The position numbers were made by a program, and so were the translations under genes. Positions 12,868 to 24,227 of a stretch of DNA of 64,000 nt are shown here, one piece after another. Numbering within the stretch: position 1 is the first letter of the stretch; each line of letters opens with the position of its first letter. Under the pieces are notes generated by a model. That model made no database searches. It saw nothing but the letters and a program-made list of their open reading frames with translations, and was not told the origin of the DNA. This stretch comes from Plecoglossus altivelis (Eukaryota > Chordata > Actinopteri > Osmeriformes > Plecoglossidae), in the NCBI GenBank assembly GCA_036571765.1, contig BROE01000020.1:19654888-19718887 (forward strand), written 5' to 3'.

Positions 12868-13095
12868 GTGAACGTCCTTCCCAACGTGTTCACGTCAACC
12901 ATGCTGTCTTGGGTGGGATTCCTGATCTCCATACCCTGGTCTTGACCTCTGACCCTGGTCTTGACCTCTGTACCCTGACCCAGACCTCTGTACCCTGGTC
13001 TTGGCCTTTGACTCTGGTCTTGACCTCTGTACCCTGACCCAGACCTCTGTACCCTGGTCTTGACCTCTGACCCTGCCTCTGATCTCTGCCCTCAG

Positions 13096-13233
13096 ATTGA
13101 GAACCTCCAGGAGCAGTTGAGAGACAAGGATAAACAGCTGTGCAGCCTGAAGGACCGGGTCAAGTCTCTGCAGACGGACTCCAGCAACACGGACACTGCC
13201 CTGGCCACTCTGGAGGAGGCGCTGTCTGAGAAG
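13096..13233 (+). CDS. erc2: erc2 exon: IENLQEQLRDKDKQLCSLK (46 codons)
   Basis: A 138-nt exon, phase 0 at both ends, acceptor gccctcag and donor gtgccc. It encodes IENLQEQLRDKDKQLCSLK and ends TDTALATLEEALSEK. A 27-bp minisatellite starts about 20 bases after the donor. Confidence 0.96.
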
Positions 13234-13249
13234 GTGCCCATCTGTCTGG

Positions 13250-13512
13250 ATGGATGTGCTGCTAAGCTGAGCACCACAGGATGTGCTGCTAAGCTGAGCA
13301 CCACAGGATGTGCTGCTAAGATGAGCACCACAGGATGTGCTGCTAAGCTGAGCACCACAGGATGTGTTGCTAAACTGAGCACCTCAGGATGTGCTGCTAA
13401 GCTGAGCACCACAGGATGTGCTGCTAAACTGAGCACCTCAGGATGTGCTGCTAGACTGAGCACCACAGGATGTGCTGCTAAGCTGAGCACCTCAGGATGT
13501 GCTGCTAAGCTT
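13250..13512. repeat. 27-bp minisatellite, ten copies
   Basis: Unit ggatgtgctgctaagctgag followed by caccaca. It starts about 20 bases after the erc2 donor at 13234. Confidence 0.95.
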
Positions 13513-14193
13513 AGACTACAGAAGCCTTAAGACAGGAGGGTAATACACACGGGCGTATTTGACGAATGTTTTCTGAAAAGCCCTGAATCTGAATCTTACA
13601 CAAGCCAGGCTTGTTAACTCACACAGTAAAAGTAGCGAACTGTCACTAGATAGCTATCAAACGGATTTGAGCAGTAACATTTGCTAAAGCTAGCTAGTCA
13701 TTTTTTACTAGCTACATTATAATGTACTCATTCATCTGATCATTAGCTAGCTTGCTAGTCACTACTAGAAACAGATCAATAATAACTACGCCCCTGGTGC
13801 TACGGTTACTGGCTCCGCCCCTGGTGCTACGGTTACTGGCTCCGCCCCTGGTGCTACGGTTACTGGCTCCACCCCTGGTGCTACAGTTACTGTAGATTGA
13901 GTAATTTAGGTACTGCTTTCATACAGAGCAAAGTATAAACAGACAAGCTGTTGTGTTGTGGTGGTCAGAGTCAAGGAATAGTTAGTATGTTCTACCAACA
14001 TCACAGTCACCTCTGCTACTATGGATGGGGAGCACCGTTGTTAATGTGTCTGTGTGTGTGTGTATGTGTGTATGTGTGTCCATGTGTGTGTCTGTGTGTG
14101 TGTGTGTGTCTGTCTGTGTGTGTGTGTGTGTGTGTGTGTCTGTATGTGTGCTTACCTGGGGGGTATTTTTGTGTGTTTGTTTTTGTGTGTCAG

Positions 14194-14334
14194 GAGAGGA
14201 TAATCGAGCGACTGAAGGACCAGAGAGAGAGGGAGGACAGGGAGAGACTGGATGAAGTTGAGTCCTACAAGAAGGAAAACAAGGACCTTAAAGAAAAAGT
14301 CAACACTCTGCAGATGGAGTTAACAGAGAAGGAG
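14194..14334 (+). CDS. erc2: erc2 exon: ERIIERLKDQREREDRERL (47 codons)
   Basis: A 141-nt exon, phase 0 at both ends, acceptor tgtgtcag and a consensus donor gtaagt. It encodes ERIIERLKDQREREDRERL and ends VNTLQMELTEKE, a highly charged coiled-coil segment typical of ERC2. Confidence 0.96.
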
Positions 14335-14379
14335 GTAAGTGAACGAATGAGTGAGTGAATGAGTGAATGCTGAGTGAAT

Positions 14380-15600
14380 GCTGTTCACCGTGTGTGTGTG
14401 TGTTTGTGTGTGTGATGCTGTTCACCGAGTGTGTGTGTGTTTGATGCTGTTCACCGTGTGTGTGTGTGTTTGATGCTGTTCACCGAGTGTGTGTGTGTTT
14501 GATGCTGTTCACCGTGTGTGTGTGTGTGATGCTGTTCACCGTGTGTGTGTGATGCTGTTCACCGAGTGTGTGTGTGTTTGATGCTGTTCACCGTGTGTGT
14601 TTGATGCTGTTCACCGAGTGTGTGTGTGTTTGATGCTGTTCACCGTGTGTGTGTGTGATGCTGTTCACCGTGTGTGTGTGTGATGCTGTTCACTGTGTGT
14701 GTGTGTTTGATGCTGTTCACCGTGTGTGTGTGTGATGCTGTTCACTGTGTGTGTGTGTTTGATGCTGTTCACTGTGTGTGTTTGTGATGCTGTTCACCGT
14801 GTGTGTGTGTGATGCTGTTCACTGTGTGTGTTTGATGCTGTTCACCGAGTGTGTGTGTGTTTGATGCTGTTCACCGAGTGTGTGTGTGTTTGATGCTGTT
14901 CACCGAGTGTGTGTGTGTTTGATGCTGTTCACTGTGTGTGTGTGTGTTTGATGCTGTTCACCGAGTGTGTGTGTGTGATGCTGTTCACCGAGTGTGTGTG
15001 TGTGTGATGCTGTTCACCGAGTGTGTGTGTGTGATGCTGTTCACCGAGTGTGTGTGTGTGTGATGCTGTTCACCGTGTGTGTTTGATGCTGTAGACCGTG
15101 TGTGTGTGTGATGCTGTTCACCGAGTGTGTGTGTGTTTGATGCTGTTCACCGAGTGTGTGTGTGTTTGATGCTGTTCACCGTGTGTGTGTGTGTGATGCT
15201 GTTCACCGAGTGTGTGTGTGTGTGATGCTGTTCACTGTGTGTGTTTGATGCTGTTCACCGAGTGTGTGTTTGATGCTGTTCGCCGAGTGTGTGTGTGTTT
15301 GATGCTGTTTGCCGTGTGTGTGTGTGTGATGCTGTTCACCGAGTGTGTGTGTGTGTGATGCTGTTCACCGTGTGTGTGTGTGTGATGCTGTTCGCAGTTT
15401 GTGTGTGTTTATGCCGTTCGCTGTGTGTGTGTTTATGCTGTTCACCGTGTGTGTGTGTGTGCTGTTCGCCGTGTGTGTGTGTGATGCTGTTCGCCGTGTG
15501 TGTGTGTGATGCTGTTCACCGTGTGTGTGTGATGCTGTTCACCGTGTGTGTGTGTGTGTGTGATGCTGTTCACCGTGTGTGTGTGTGATGCTGTTTGGTG
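14380..15600. repeat. minisatellite with TG tracts, tgatgctgttcaccgagtgt
   Basis: About fifty units of 26-34 bp. It fills the whole intron between the 14334 donor and the 15613 acceptor. Confidence 0.95.
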
Positions 15601-15612
15601 TGTGTGCTTCAG

Positions 15613-15753
15613 TCCAGCCTGATTGACCTGAAGGAGCACGCCTCATCGCTGGCCTCCTCTGGACTGAAGAAGGACTCCAAGCTGAAGACCCTGGAGATCG
15701 CCATCGAGCAGAAGAAGGAGGAGTGCAGCAAGCTGGAGACACAGCTGCAGAAG
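15613..15753 (+). CDS. erc2: erc2 exon: SSLIDLKEHASSLASSGLKK (47 codons)
   Basis: A 141-nt exon, phase 0 at both ends, acceptor gtgcttcag and donor gtgggt. It encodes SSLIDLKEHASSLASSGLKK and ends KLETQLQK. It lies between two minisatellites. The downstream one (15780-16160) repeats a donor-like word. Confidence 0.96.
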
Positions 15754-15779
15754 GTGGGTGTGTCCTCAGCTACGCCCCC

Positions 15780-16160
15780 CACATCACTGCAGGTAGACTC
15801 TAGACCACTGCAAGTAGACCACAGAACACTGCATGTAGACTGTAGACCACTGCAGGTCGACTGTAGAACACTGCATGTAGACTACAGAACACTGCAGATA
15901 GACTACGGAACACTGCAGGTAGACTGTAGACCACTGCATGTAGACTACAGAATTCTGCAGGTAGATTACAAAACACTGCAGGTAGACTACAGAACACTGC
16001 AGGTGACTACAGAACACTGCAGGTAGACCACAGAACACTGCAGGTAGACCAGAGACAACTGCAGGTAGACCACAGAACACTGCAGGTAGACCACAGAACA
16101 CTGCAGGTAGACTGTAGACCACTGCATGTAGACTACAGAATTCTGCAGGTAGACCACGTG
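15780..16160. repeat. 21-bp minisatellite gtagaccacagaacactgcag
   Basis: About eighteen units, each containing cactgcag|gtagac, which resembles an exon end and donor site. Confidence 0.95.
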
Positions 16161-16534
16161 AGGTTGGAGATCAACTGAAGAAGACCTTGTCTGGAGATGG
16201 TGGTGGTTTCAAATGAGACGTATACAATAAGTGAACTTAAACAATTTACCTATTATATTTCATCTACGACATAGAAGGATAGTCCAGAAATAAGTTATCC
16301 TATCAACCTGTTGGTTTTAAGCTCATTTGACTGGCTGGCAAAGTTGAATTCCTGGATGGTTGGAGACTGTAATTCCTGCATGCTTCTAAACTCAGTGTGA
16401 GTGCCTGTCCTGTGTTTCATGTCAGACATTTTAAGACTTTATCTTACAGCCTCATTTGAAATGCTGTTGACTGCTCTCAATAGAATAAGTGATTACAATC
16501 TTCTGGTAAAGTTTTATTACATCAGTGATGTATT

Positions 16535-16700
16535 TACTGTAAACTATGGTCTGTAAACTATAGGCTGTAAACTACAGGCTGTAAACTATGGGCCGTAAAC
16601 TATGGTCTGTAAACTATGAACTGTAAACTATGAACTGTAAACTATGAACTGTAAACTATGAACTGTAAACTATAGGCTGTAAACTACAGGCTGTAAACTA
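16535..16700. repeat. 15-bp array tgtaaactatgaac
   Basis: About eleven short units in an erc2 intron. Confidence 0.85.
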
Positions 16701-17319
16701 AAGCCCTTCAGGACTGAATCATTGTTTTCCTAATCATACTCAGCACCCCATCTTTAGCCAACATGTTTTTTATTTTCTGTATCACGCAGTTTTTATTACA
16801 ATTGTTGTTTAAAAATTGCGAGGCAAACCCCCTCAATAATGGTTCCTAATACTCACCAACATCAAATTAACAGAATGTGAAGAACTGAAAAGTATGAAAG
16901 TATAAACCTAAAAATCTTCTGTCTAACCCCCCCCCGTAGGGTTACATTCCAAGAGGTCATCCCCTCCTGTCTCCCCCATCCCCTCCCCATCCCCTCCTGT
17001 CTCCCCATTCCCCCATGTCCCGTCCCCTTCCTCCCCATCCCGTCCCCCTTCCTCCCCCATCCGTCCCCTTCCTCCACATCCGTCCCCTTCCTCCCCCTTC
17101 CCCCCAGCAGTCCCCCGCCAGGAACAACCCGTCTGCTGTCTGACCTTCCTTTGACATGTACCATGTAACACATCTACTGCCTTGATCCCACTAACGATAC
17201 ATGCTAACACTCCTTTCCTTGGGTCTCCCTCCACCCTCCACCCTCCACCCTCCACCCCTTCACCCTCCATCCCTTCTCCTCCCTTCTCCCCCCCCTCCCC
17301 CATCACCTTTGCTATGTAG

Positions 17320-17355
17320 CAAGCTGAGCAGCTTTTCAGTCAGATGAACAACCCT
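17320..17355 (+). CDS. erc2: erc2 candidate 36-nt microexon
   Basis: A 36-nt open segment encoding QAEQLFSQMNNP. It is preceded by a long C/T tract ending tatgtag and followed by a perfect donor gtaagt. Being phase 0 at both ends, it can be included or skipped without a frameshift. It sits in the intron between the LETQLQK exon and the AHEAEQQ exon, which is an accepted site of ERC sequence variation. Its use is inferred from splice signals and phase only. Brain RNA reads would settle it. Confidence 0.6.
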
Positions 17356-18179
17356 GTAAGTGTTCCTCCCCAGCGCTCTGTGATCGTGTTGAAGCATGAC
17401 GATCGTGTCTGGCTCCTGGAGTGTTTGTAACGTGATGGTGTGGTTCTCACGGCCTCGCGCTCTGACACCTACATGCATGCTAGTCTCGGCACTCTGCAGG
17501 CCCCTGTTATACCTGCTCAACGTAGACGTGGTTAGCGTTAGCTAACCAAGTCAAGACATGGTTACGATTAGCATCATTAGCGTTAGCATTTTGATAAGTC
17601 AAGACATGGTTACGATTAGCATCATTAGCGTTAGCTTTTTGATAAGACATTGTTAGCATTAGCATTGTTAGCGTTAGCATTGTTAGCGTTAGCTTTACTT
17701 TATTAAGGAAAACAAGTTTGACCTACAGCTATTGATGTTAACAGAACTGTTTGGAGTGAGCGTCCTCTTTTACAATTCTCCCTGACAGACAGTGCTGGCC
17801 CTGTCACTAAGAGATTAGTTTTACGCGAGGCTACAGTATGTGTACTTTTGTTGTGGTTACAGAATAATTTTAGCCGCTTAAGTCCTTGTGATCTTGAAAC
17901 CCTGGAGTTTACGGGTGAAAAAGACTTAATCAGAGTAATATTTGCATTTATGTACAGTATAGTCCTGTGTATATAAGCTCAGCTGTGTCATGTGCAGCAT
18001 CTTACACGGTATATATCCTCAGACAAGCATTAGACGTGCCACCAGTCTGATCTCCTCAGACTGCTGATGTGTAGCTTCATGTTGCCATGGCGAAGTGGTC
18101 CCACCCATTCCTGAGGACAGGAGGGATTTAGTTCTCCTGTTAGGGCCCTGCATGGGTGTGCTCTACACTGCATGCCATC

Positions 18180-18545
18180 CAGTCACTGTGCCACGCTTCA
18201 CTGTGTGTGTGGTCACTGTCATGCTTGACTGTGTGTGTGTGTGATCACTGTGTCATGCTTGACTGTGTGTGTGTGTGATCACTGTGTCATGCTTGACTGT
18301 GTGTGTGTGTGGTCACTCTGTCATGCTTGACTGTGTGTGTGTGCGTGTGATCACTGTGTCATACTTGACTGTGTGTGTGTGTGGTCACTGTGTCATGCTT
18401 GACTGTGTGTGTGTGTGTGTGGTGACTGTCATGCTTGACTGTGTGTGTGTGTGTGTGTGGTCACTGTGTCATGCTTGACTGTGTGTCTGTGTGTGTGATC
18501 ACTGTGTCATGCTTGACTGTGTGTCTGTGTAGTCACTGTCTCATA
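18180..18545. repeat. minisatellite gactgtgtgtgtgtg plus cactgtgtcatgctt
   Basis: About eleven units of 30-36 bp in an erc2 intron. Confidence 0.9.
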
Positions 18546-18594
18546 TTTGAGAGTGTGTGTGTCCGTGGTACATAGTTGTGGTCCTTGTGGTGGT

Positions 18595-18808
18595 GGGTGT
18601 GGTCAGTGTGATGGTGGGTGTGGCTAGTGTGGTGGTGGGTGTGGCTAGTGTGGTGGTGGGTGTGGCTAGTGTGATGGTGGGTGTGGCTAATGTGGTGGTG
18701 GGTGTGGCTAGTGTGATGGTGGGTATGGCTAGTCTGGTGATGGGTGTGGCTAGTGTGGTGGTGGGTGTGGCTAGTGTGGTGGTGGGTGTGGCTAGTGTGG
18801 TGGTGTTG
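18595..18808. repeat. 21-bp minisatellite gtggctagtgtggtggtgggt
   Basis: About ten units. A divisible-by-three unit gives spurious frames on both strands. Confidence 0.95.
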
Positions 18809-18871
18809 ATTGGTTCAAAATGGGTTCTCCACTTGTTCTGGGGTGATGGCAAGAAGATGAAGAGATCTATT

Positions 18872-19285
18872 CTGTTGACACTGGGATTACAGGGCTGCCA
18901 TGTTTACACTGGGATTACAGGTCTACCATGTTGACACTGGGATTACAGGGCTGCCATGTTGACACTGGGATTACAGGGTTGATATGTTGACACTGGGATT
19001 ACAGGGCTACCATGTTTACACTGGGATTACAGGTCTACCATGTTGACACTGGGATTACAGGGCTGCCATGTTGACACTGGGATTACAGGGTTGATATGTT
19101 GACACTGGGATTACAGGGTTGATATGTTGACACTGGGATTACAGGGTTGATATGTTGACACTGGGATTACAGGGTTGACATGTTGACACTGGGATTACAG
19201 GGTTGACATGTTGACACTGGGATTACAGGGTTGATATGTTGACACTGCGATTACAGGGCTACCATGTGGACACTGGGATTACACT
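18872..19285. repeat. 28-bp minisatellite ttgacactgggattacaggg
   Basis: About fifteen units in an erc2 intron. Confidence 0.95.
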
Positions 19286-19339
19286 GGGATCTCTTGTAAA
19301 ATACTGTAATAGAAAATTAGCACATCAAGGGTGCAGAGA

Positions 19340-19735
19340 TAAGATGACACACCTGACTCACAGCACACACACACAAACACCCCAGCACACACACATTTAC
19401 TACCCAGCACACACACATTTACTACCCAGCACACACACACCTGACTCACAGCACACACACACCTGACTCACATCTCACAGCACACACACACCTGACTCAC
19501 ATCTGACAGCACACACACCTGACTCACAGCACACACACCTGACTCACACCTCACAGCACACACACCTGACTCACACCTCACAGCACACACACCTGACTCA
19601 CATCTCACAGCACACACACCTGACTCACATCTGACAGCACACACGCCTGACTCACATCTCACAGCACACACACACCTGACTCACACCTCACAGCACACAC
19701 ACCTGATACAACTGTGTGTGTGTGTGTGTGACAAC
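19340..19735. repeat. CA-rich minisatellite cctgactcacatctcacagc
   Basis: Leads up to the TG tract and NAGNAG acceptor of the 19738 exon. Confidence 0.9.
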
Positions 19736-19737
19736 AG

Positions 19738-19952
19738 AAGGCCCACGAGGCGGAGCAGCAGGGCGTGGCCAGGGGCGGGGCCCGGGGCGGGGCTGAGCAC
19801 GGAGAGCGTCTGAAGCAGTTGGAGAAGGAGCTGTCCTTCTACAAGGATGAGTCTGGCAAGGCCCAGGCTGAGGTGGAGAGGCTGCTGGACATCTTGAGGG
19901 AAGTGGAGACGGAGAAGAACGACAAGGACAAGAAGATCGCTGAGCTGGAGAG
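19738..19952 (+). CDS. erc2: erc2 exon: KAHEAEQQ...KKIAELE (71 codons + 2 nt)
   Basis: It encodes KAHEAEQQ, a Gly/Ala-rich patch ARGGARGGAEHG, and then ERLKQLEKELSFYKDE and EKNDKDKKIAELE. It ends in phase 2 (…GAG AG) at donor gtacgc. The acceptor reads cagaag, a tandem NAGNAG site. Splicing at 19741 would remove one lysine and join directly to the preceding microexon. The Gly-rich patch replaces the acidic linker found in mammalian ERC2. Confidence 0.92.
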
Positions 19953-21128
19953 GTACGCGGGCCCTCACACACGGAGCAGTTCTACATTTAGGACATGTTT
20001 TAATGTGCTCATCCTCTGACTTGTCATATTCAGGAAAACCTTCTCAAATGATTTGAGATGTAGGTTTGAAGGCTGACAGTCCATACTGTGCAAATGAAAG
20101 CAAACTGTTAGTCTTGATTCTAGATTTGTGTTAGTGGTTTCATAGTTTGTGCATTCTACGTTTCCCTGGACACACATTGACCAGAAAAGTCACTTTAACA
20201 GCTGTTCCCAGCCTGGAGTATTAGTATAGTCACGGTAACCAAAGGTCTTCTGAAGAAACATGTCTCTATACAATGTTGTGTAATTAGTTTGTCTGTCTCC
20301 GCAATCTTTACGTTCTCACCAAGAACGTTCTTTTCAAGAACACAAGAACGCTAATAAGGTTATTAGCGTTCTGTGGACTGACCTCTGTGTGGTGTCTGTG
20401 GAATCCCCCCAGTTATTCTTTAATTTGGGAAAAAGTTTTATTTTTTCATGTAAAAACCAGAAACAATAAGAGTGCTTGTGTGTGAGCTTGCATCTATGAT
20501 GGGTCCAGATGCAGGTGTAGTGCGCCTGGCGCCCCCTGCAGGAACATAGAGACACTGCACTCTAGTATGTCCACTGTGTGTGGCAGCTGTGTTTAACTCT
20601 GTGTTTCTGTCCTTCTTTGCATCCTCGTCCAAATGTTCCTCTTTCCTATCTCCCTCTTTACATCTCACTCTCCTCTCTCCCGTCTCCCTCTTTACATCTC
20701 ACTCTACCCTTCCCTCACCCCTCCTCCGGGTGGGCCAATACCCCCCTCCTCCAGCCCCCCCCTCCCTGCCCCTCACACCCTCCCCCGCCCTGGAGGCAGG
20801 GCCCCCCTTGATCCTGCCCCACAGCAGATAGGGGGGATGGTTTGGGGCTTCCTGGGAAAGTGAGTGCTCTGCCCCCTGGATCTTGGGCTGCCCTGCCTGT
20901 CTACCTGCCTGTCTACCCACAGAGTCTGACAGTGCCAGAGACAGAATATCTGCCTGTCTGTCTGCCTGCCTGTCGACCCACAGAGCCTGACAGTCCCAGA
21001 GACAGAATACCTGCCTGTCTGTCTGCCTGCCTGTCTATCCACAGAGTCTAACTGTCCAAGAGACAGCACATCTGCCTGTCTGTCTGCCTGCCTGTCTAGC
21101 CACAGAGTCCGAGAGTCCCAGAGACAGC

Positions 21129-22565
21129 ACATCTGCCTGTCTGTCTGCCTGCCTGTCTGTCTGCCTGCCTTTCTGCCTGTCTACCCACAGAGTCTGACGG
21201 TCCCAGAGACAGCACATCTGCCTGTCTGTCTGCCTGCCTGTCTACCCACAGAGTCTAATTGTCCCAGAGACAGAATACCTGCCTGTCTACCTGCCTGTCT
21301 GTCTGTCTGTCTGCCTGGGTTTATCTGTCTACCTGTCTGTCTACCTGCCTGTCTGTCTGGGTCTATCTGTCTACCCTGTCTGTCTACCTGCCTGCCTGTC
21401 TGTCTGGGTCTGCTTGTCTGTGTGCTTATCTGCCTGGCCCTATGTGTACTGTTGGTAGATACCTATATCAAAGGAACAATCTTGAGTTAACCTGTGCTAA
21501 GAGTGGATCAGCCCATCCTCTTGATATGGTGGTTGCTGGATCACACCAAGTTTAGTAAACGTCTGCATTAATCATTTCAGTGTGAATGCGTGCAAGTGAC
21601 TGTTCTACTGTGTAACTGCACCTGAATAGATCTGAGAGCATCTTGTGTCCTTTCTCTGCATGTATCAGAAGCTGAGTGTAGCTTCTCCTATCAGGGGAAC
21701 GAGTCCATCTGAGATGTTTCAAGCATCAAAGGTCTTAAAGCAGGGGTCTCCAATCCTGGTCCTCGAGGGCCGCTGTCCTGAAGGTTTTAGATGTTTCCCT
21801 GCTCCAGCACACCAGATTCTAATGAATGAGCCATTACCAAGCTCTGTGGAAGCTTTCATGATGACCCTTGATTAGAGTCAGGTGTGCTGGAGTAGGGAAA
21901 CATCTAAAACCTTCAGGACAGCGGCCCTCGAGGACCAGGATTGGAGACCCCTGCTTTAAGACCTTTGATGCTTGAAACATCTCAGATGGACTCGTTCCCC
22001 TGATAGGAGAAGCTACACTCAGCTTCTGATACATGCAGAGAAAGGACACAAGATGCTCTCAGATCTATTCAGGTGCAGTTACACAGTAGAACAGTCACTT
22101 GCACGCATTCACACTGAAATGATTAATGCAGACGTTTACTAAACTTGGTGTGATCCAGCAACCACCATATCAAGAGGATGGGCTGATCCACTCTTAGCAC
22201 AGGTTAACTCAAGATTGTTCCTTTGATATAGGTATCTACCAACAGTACACATAGGGCCAGGCAGATAAGCACACAGACAAGCAGACCCAGACAGACAGGC
22301 AGGCAGGTAGACAGACAGGGTAGACAGATAGACCCAGACAGACAGGCAGGTAGACAGACAGGTAGACAGATAAACCCAGGCAGACAGACAGACAGACAGG
22401 CAGGTAGACAGGCAGGTATTCTGTCTCTGGGACAATTAGACTCTGTGGGTAGACAGGCAGGCAGACAGACAGGCAGATGTGCTGTCTCTGGGACCGTCAG
22501 ACTCTGTGGGTAGACAGGCAGAAAGGCAGGCAGACAGACAGGCAGGCAGACAGACAGGCAGATGT
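21129..22565. repeat. 1.4-kb near-perfect palindrome centred on the MITE
   Basis: Positions 21129-21740 recur in inverted orientation at 21954-22565; each position p pairs with 43694-p. Both single-copy sequence and the ctgcctgtctgt array are mirrored with no difference that I found. The right arm ends exactly at the N gap. The arms include the same 99-codon open frame on both strands, which is repeat-derived. Confidence 0.9.
21741..21953. mobile_element. hAT-like teleost MITE
   Basis: A 213-bp non-autonomous DNA element with long terminal inverted repeats of about 72 bp beginning CAGGGGTCTCCAATCCTGG and containing TCCTCGAGGGCC, a very common teleost MITE type. The two ends differ by about one base (ctgctccag against ctggagtag) and surround a unique core of about 68 bp. 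The flanking bases are reverse complements rather than a direct duplication, because the element sits at the axis of a larger palindrome. Confidence 0.8.
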
Positions 22566-23406
22566 NNNNNNNNNNNNNNNNNNNNNNNNNNNNNNNNNNN
22601 NNNNNNNNNNNNNNNNNNNNNNNNNNNNNNNNNNNNNNNNNNNNNNNNNNNNNNNNNNNNNNNNNNNNNNNNNNNNNNNNNNNNNNNNNNNNNNNNNNNN
22701 NNNNNNNNNNNNNNNNNNNNNNNNNNNNNNNNNNNNNNNNNNNNNNNNNNNNNNNNNNNNNNNNNNNNNNNNNNNNNNNNNNNNNNNNNNNNNNNNNNNN
22801 NNNNNNNNNNNNNNNNNNNNNNNNNNNNNNNNNNNNNNNNNNNNNNNNNNNNNNNNNNNNNNNNNNNNNNNNNNNNNNNNNNNNNNNNNNNNNNNNNNNN
22901 NNNNNNNNNNNNNNNNNNNNNNNNNNNNNNNNNNNNNNNNNNNNNNNNNNNNNNNNNNNNNNNNNNNNNNNNNNNNNNNNNNNNNNNNNNNNNNNNNNNN
23001 NNNNNNNNNNNNNNNNNNNNNNNNNNNNNNNNNNNNNNNNNNNNNNNNNNNNNNNNNNNNNNNNNNNNNNNNNNNNNNNNNNNNNNNNNNNNNNNNNNNN
23101 NNNNNNNNNNNNNNNNNNNNNNNNNNNNNNNNNNNNNNNNNNNNNNNNNNNNNNNNNNNNNNNNNNNNNNNNNNNNNNNNNNNNNNNNNNNNNNNNNNNN
23201 NNNNNNNNNNNNNNNNNNNNNNNNNNNNNNNNNNNNNNNNNNNNNNNNNNNNNNNNNNNNNNNNNNNNNNNNNNNNNNNNNNNNNNNNNNNNNNNNNNNN
23301 NNNNNNNNNNNNNNNNNNNNNNNNNNNNNNNNNNNNNNNNNNNNNNNNNNNNNNNNNNNNNNNNNNNNNNNNNNNNNNNNNNNNNNNNNNNNNNNNNNNN
23401 NNNNNN
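22566..23406. other. assembly gap (841 N)
   Basis: A run of N between the palindrome and a CA-rich intron of erc2. No exon is expected to be lost: the erc2 frame is continuous from 19952 through 24216 to 24687. Confidence 0.99.
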
Positions 23407-23459
23407 AGCTGCCCCCCCCCGTATGACTGCATGTAGAAGCACCCCCTCTCCCCTTGTTC

Positions 23460-23690
23460 TCCAGCTGACACACGTACACACACTGACACACACACACACA
23501 CACACACATGTACACACACTGACACACCCACACCCACACACATACACACACACTGACACACACACCCACACACATGTACACACACTGACACCCACACCCA
23601 CACACATCTACACACACTGACACCCATACCCACGTACACACACACCCACACACACACTATACGCGCTACACACACACCCACACACGCTAC
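23460..23690. repeat. CA array with cacactgacaccca units
   Basis: Intronic array right of the gap. Confidence 0.9.
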
Positions 23691-23754
23691 ACACTCTGTA
23701 GCTGTCAGCTGGAGGAGGATAGTTGCAGGGTGTTCAGGGTAGCTGCTTCAGGTG

Positions 23755-24005
23755 TCCTCCTGGGTCCAGTAGAAACACCACAGTATGTTCCTCTGTTCCA
23801 CTCCGCTGGCTAGCTGCTGTTGTAGAAACACCACAGTGTGTTCCTCTGTTCCGTTCCCCTGGCTAGCTGCTGTTGTAGAAACACCACAGTATGTTCCCCT
23901 GGCTAGCTGCTGTTGTAGAAACACCACAGTATGTTCCTCTGGCTAGCTGCTGTTGTAGAAACACCACAGTATGTTCCTCTGTTCTGCTCCCCTTGCTGGC
24001 TGCTG
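23755..24005. repeat. about 40-62-bp array with ctggctagctgctgttgtag
   Basis: Five imperfect units with gaaacaccacagtatgttcc. It ends about 200 bases before the 12-nt microexon. Confidence 0.85.
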
Positions 24006-24215
24006 TTGTATCCATACTGCAGGTGAACTGCCTAGGCCCTGATTAGCATCATGTCACTGCTGTCAGGGAAACTATGGCTGGTCCCAAACTGCTGGGCAGG
24101 CTGCTGTTTTGTGGGTCGTCTTTTTGTTGTTTCTGTCCGGGATCTAATGTCTGTTTCTTGTATTTACCCTTTCCTCTTGTCCTACCCTTCCTCTTCCTCC
24201 CTCCTCTTCCTGAAG

Positions 24216-24227
24216 CCTTGCTCCAAG
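24216..24227 (+). CDS. erc2: erc2 candidate 12-nt microexon
   Basis: The 12 bases CCTTGCTCCAAG lie between a roughly 45-base C/T tract ending ctgaag and a consensus donor gtaagg. Joined to the AG left by the upstream exon and the G starting the downstream exon, they read S-L-A-P-R. ERC1 and ERC2 have SLTSR and SLTLR at exactly this place, and the conserved residues would otherwise be missing. Both phase and sequence therefore support a real, probably obligatory, microexon. Confidence 0.7.

Noticed and set aside
22204..23681. Long frames of about 300 to 470 codons crossing the 841-N gap
   Set aside because: They consist mainly of X residues; the flanks are tandem repeats.
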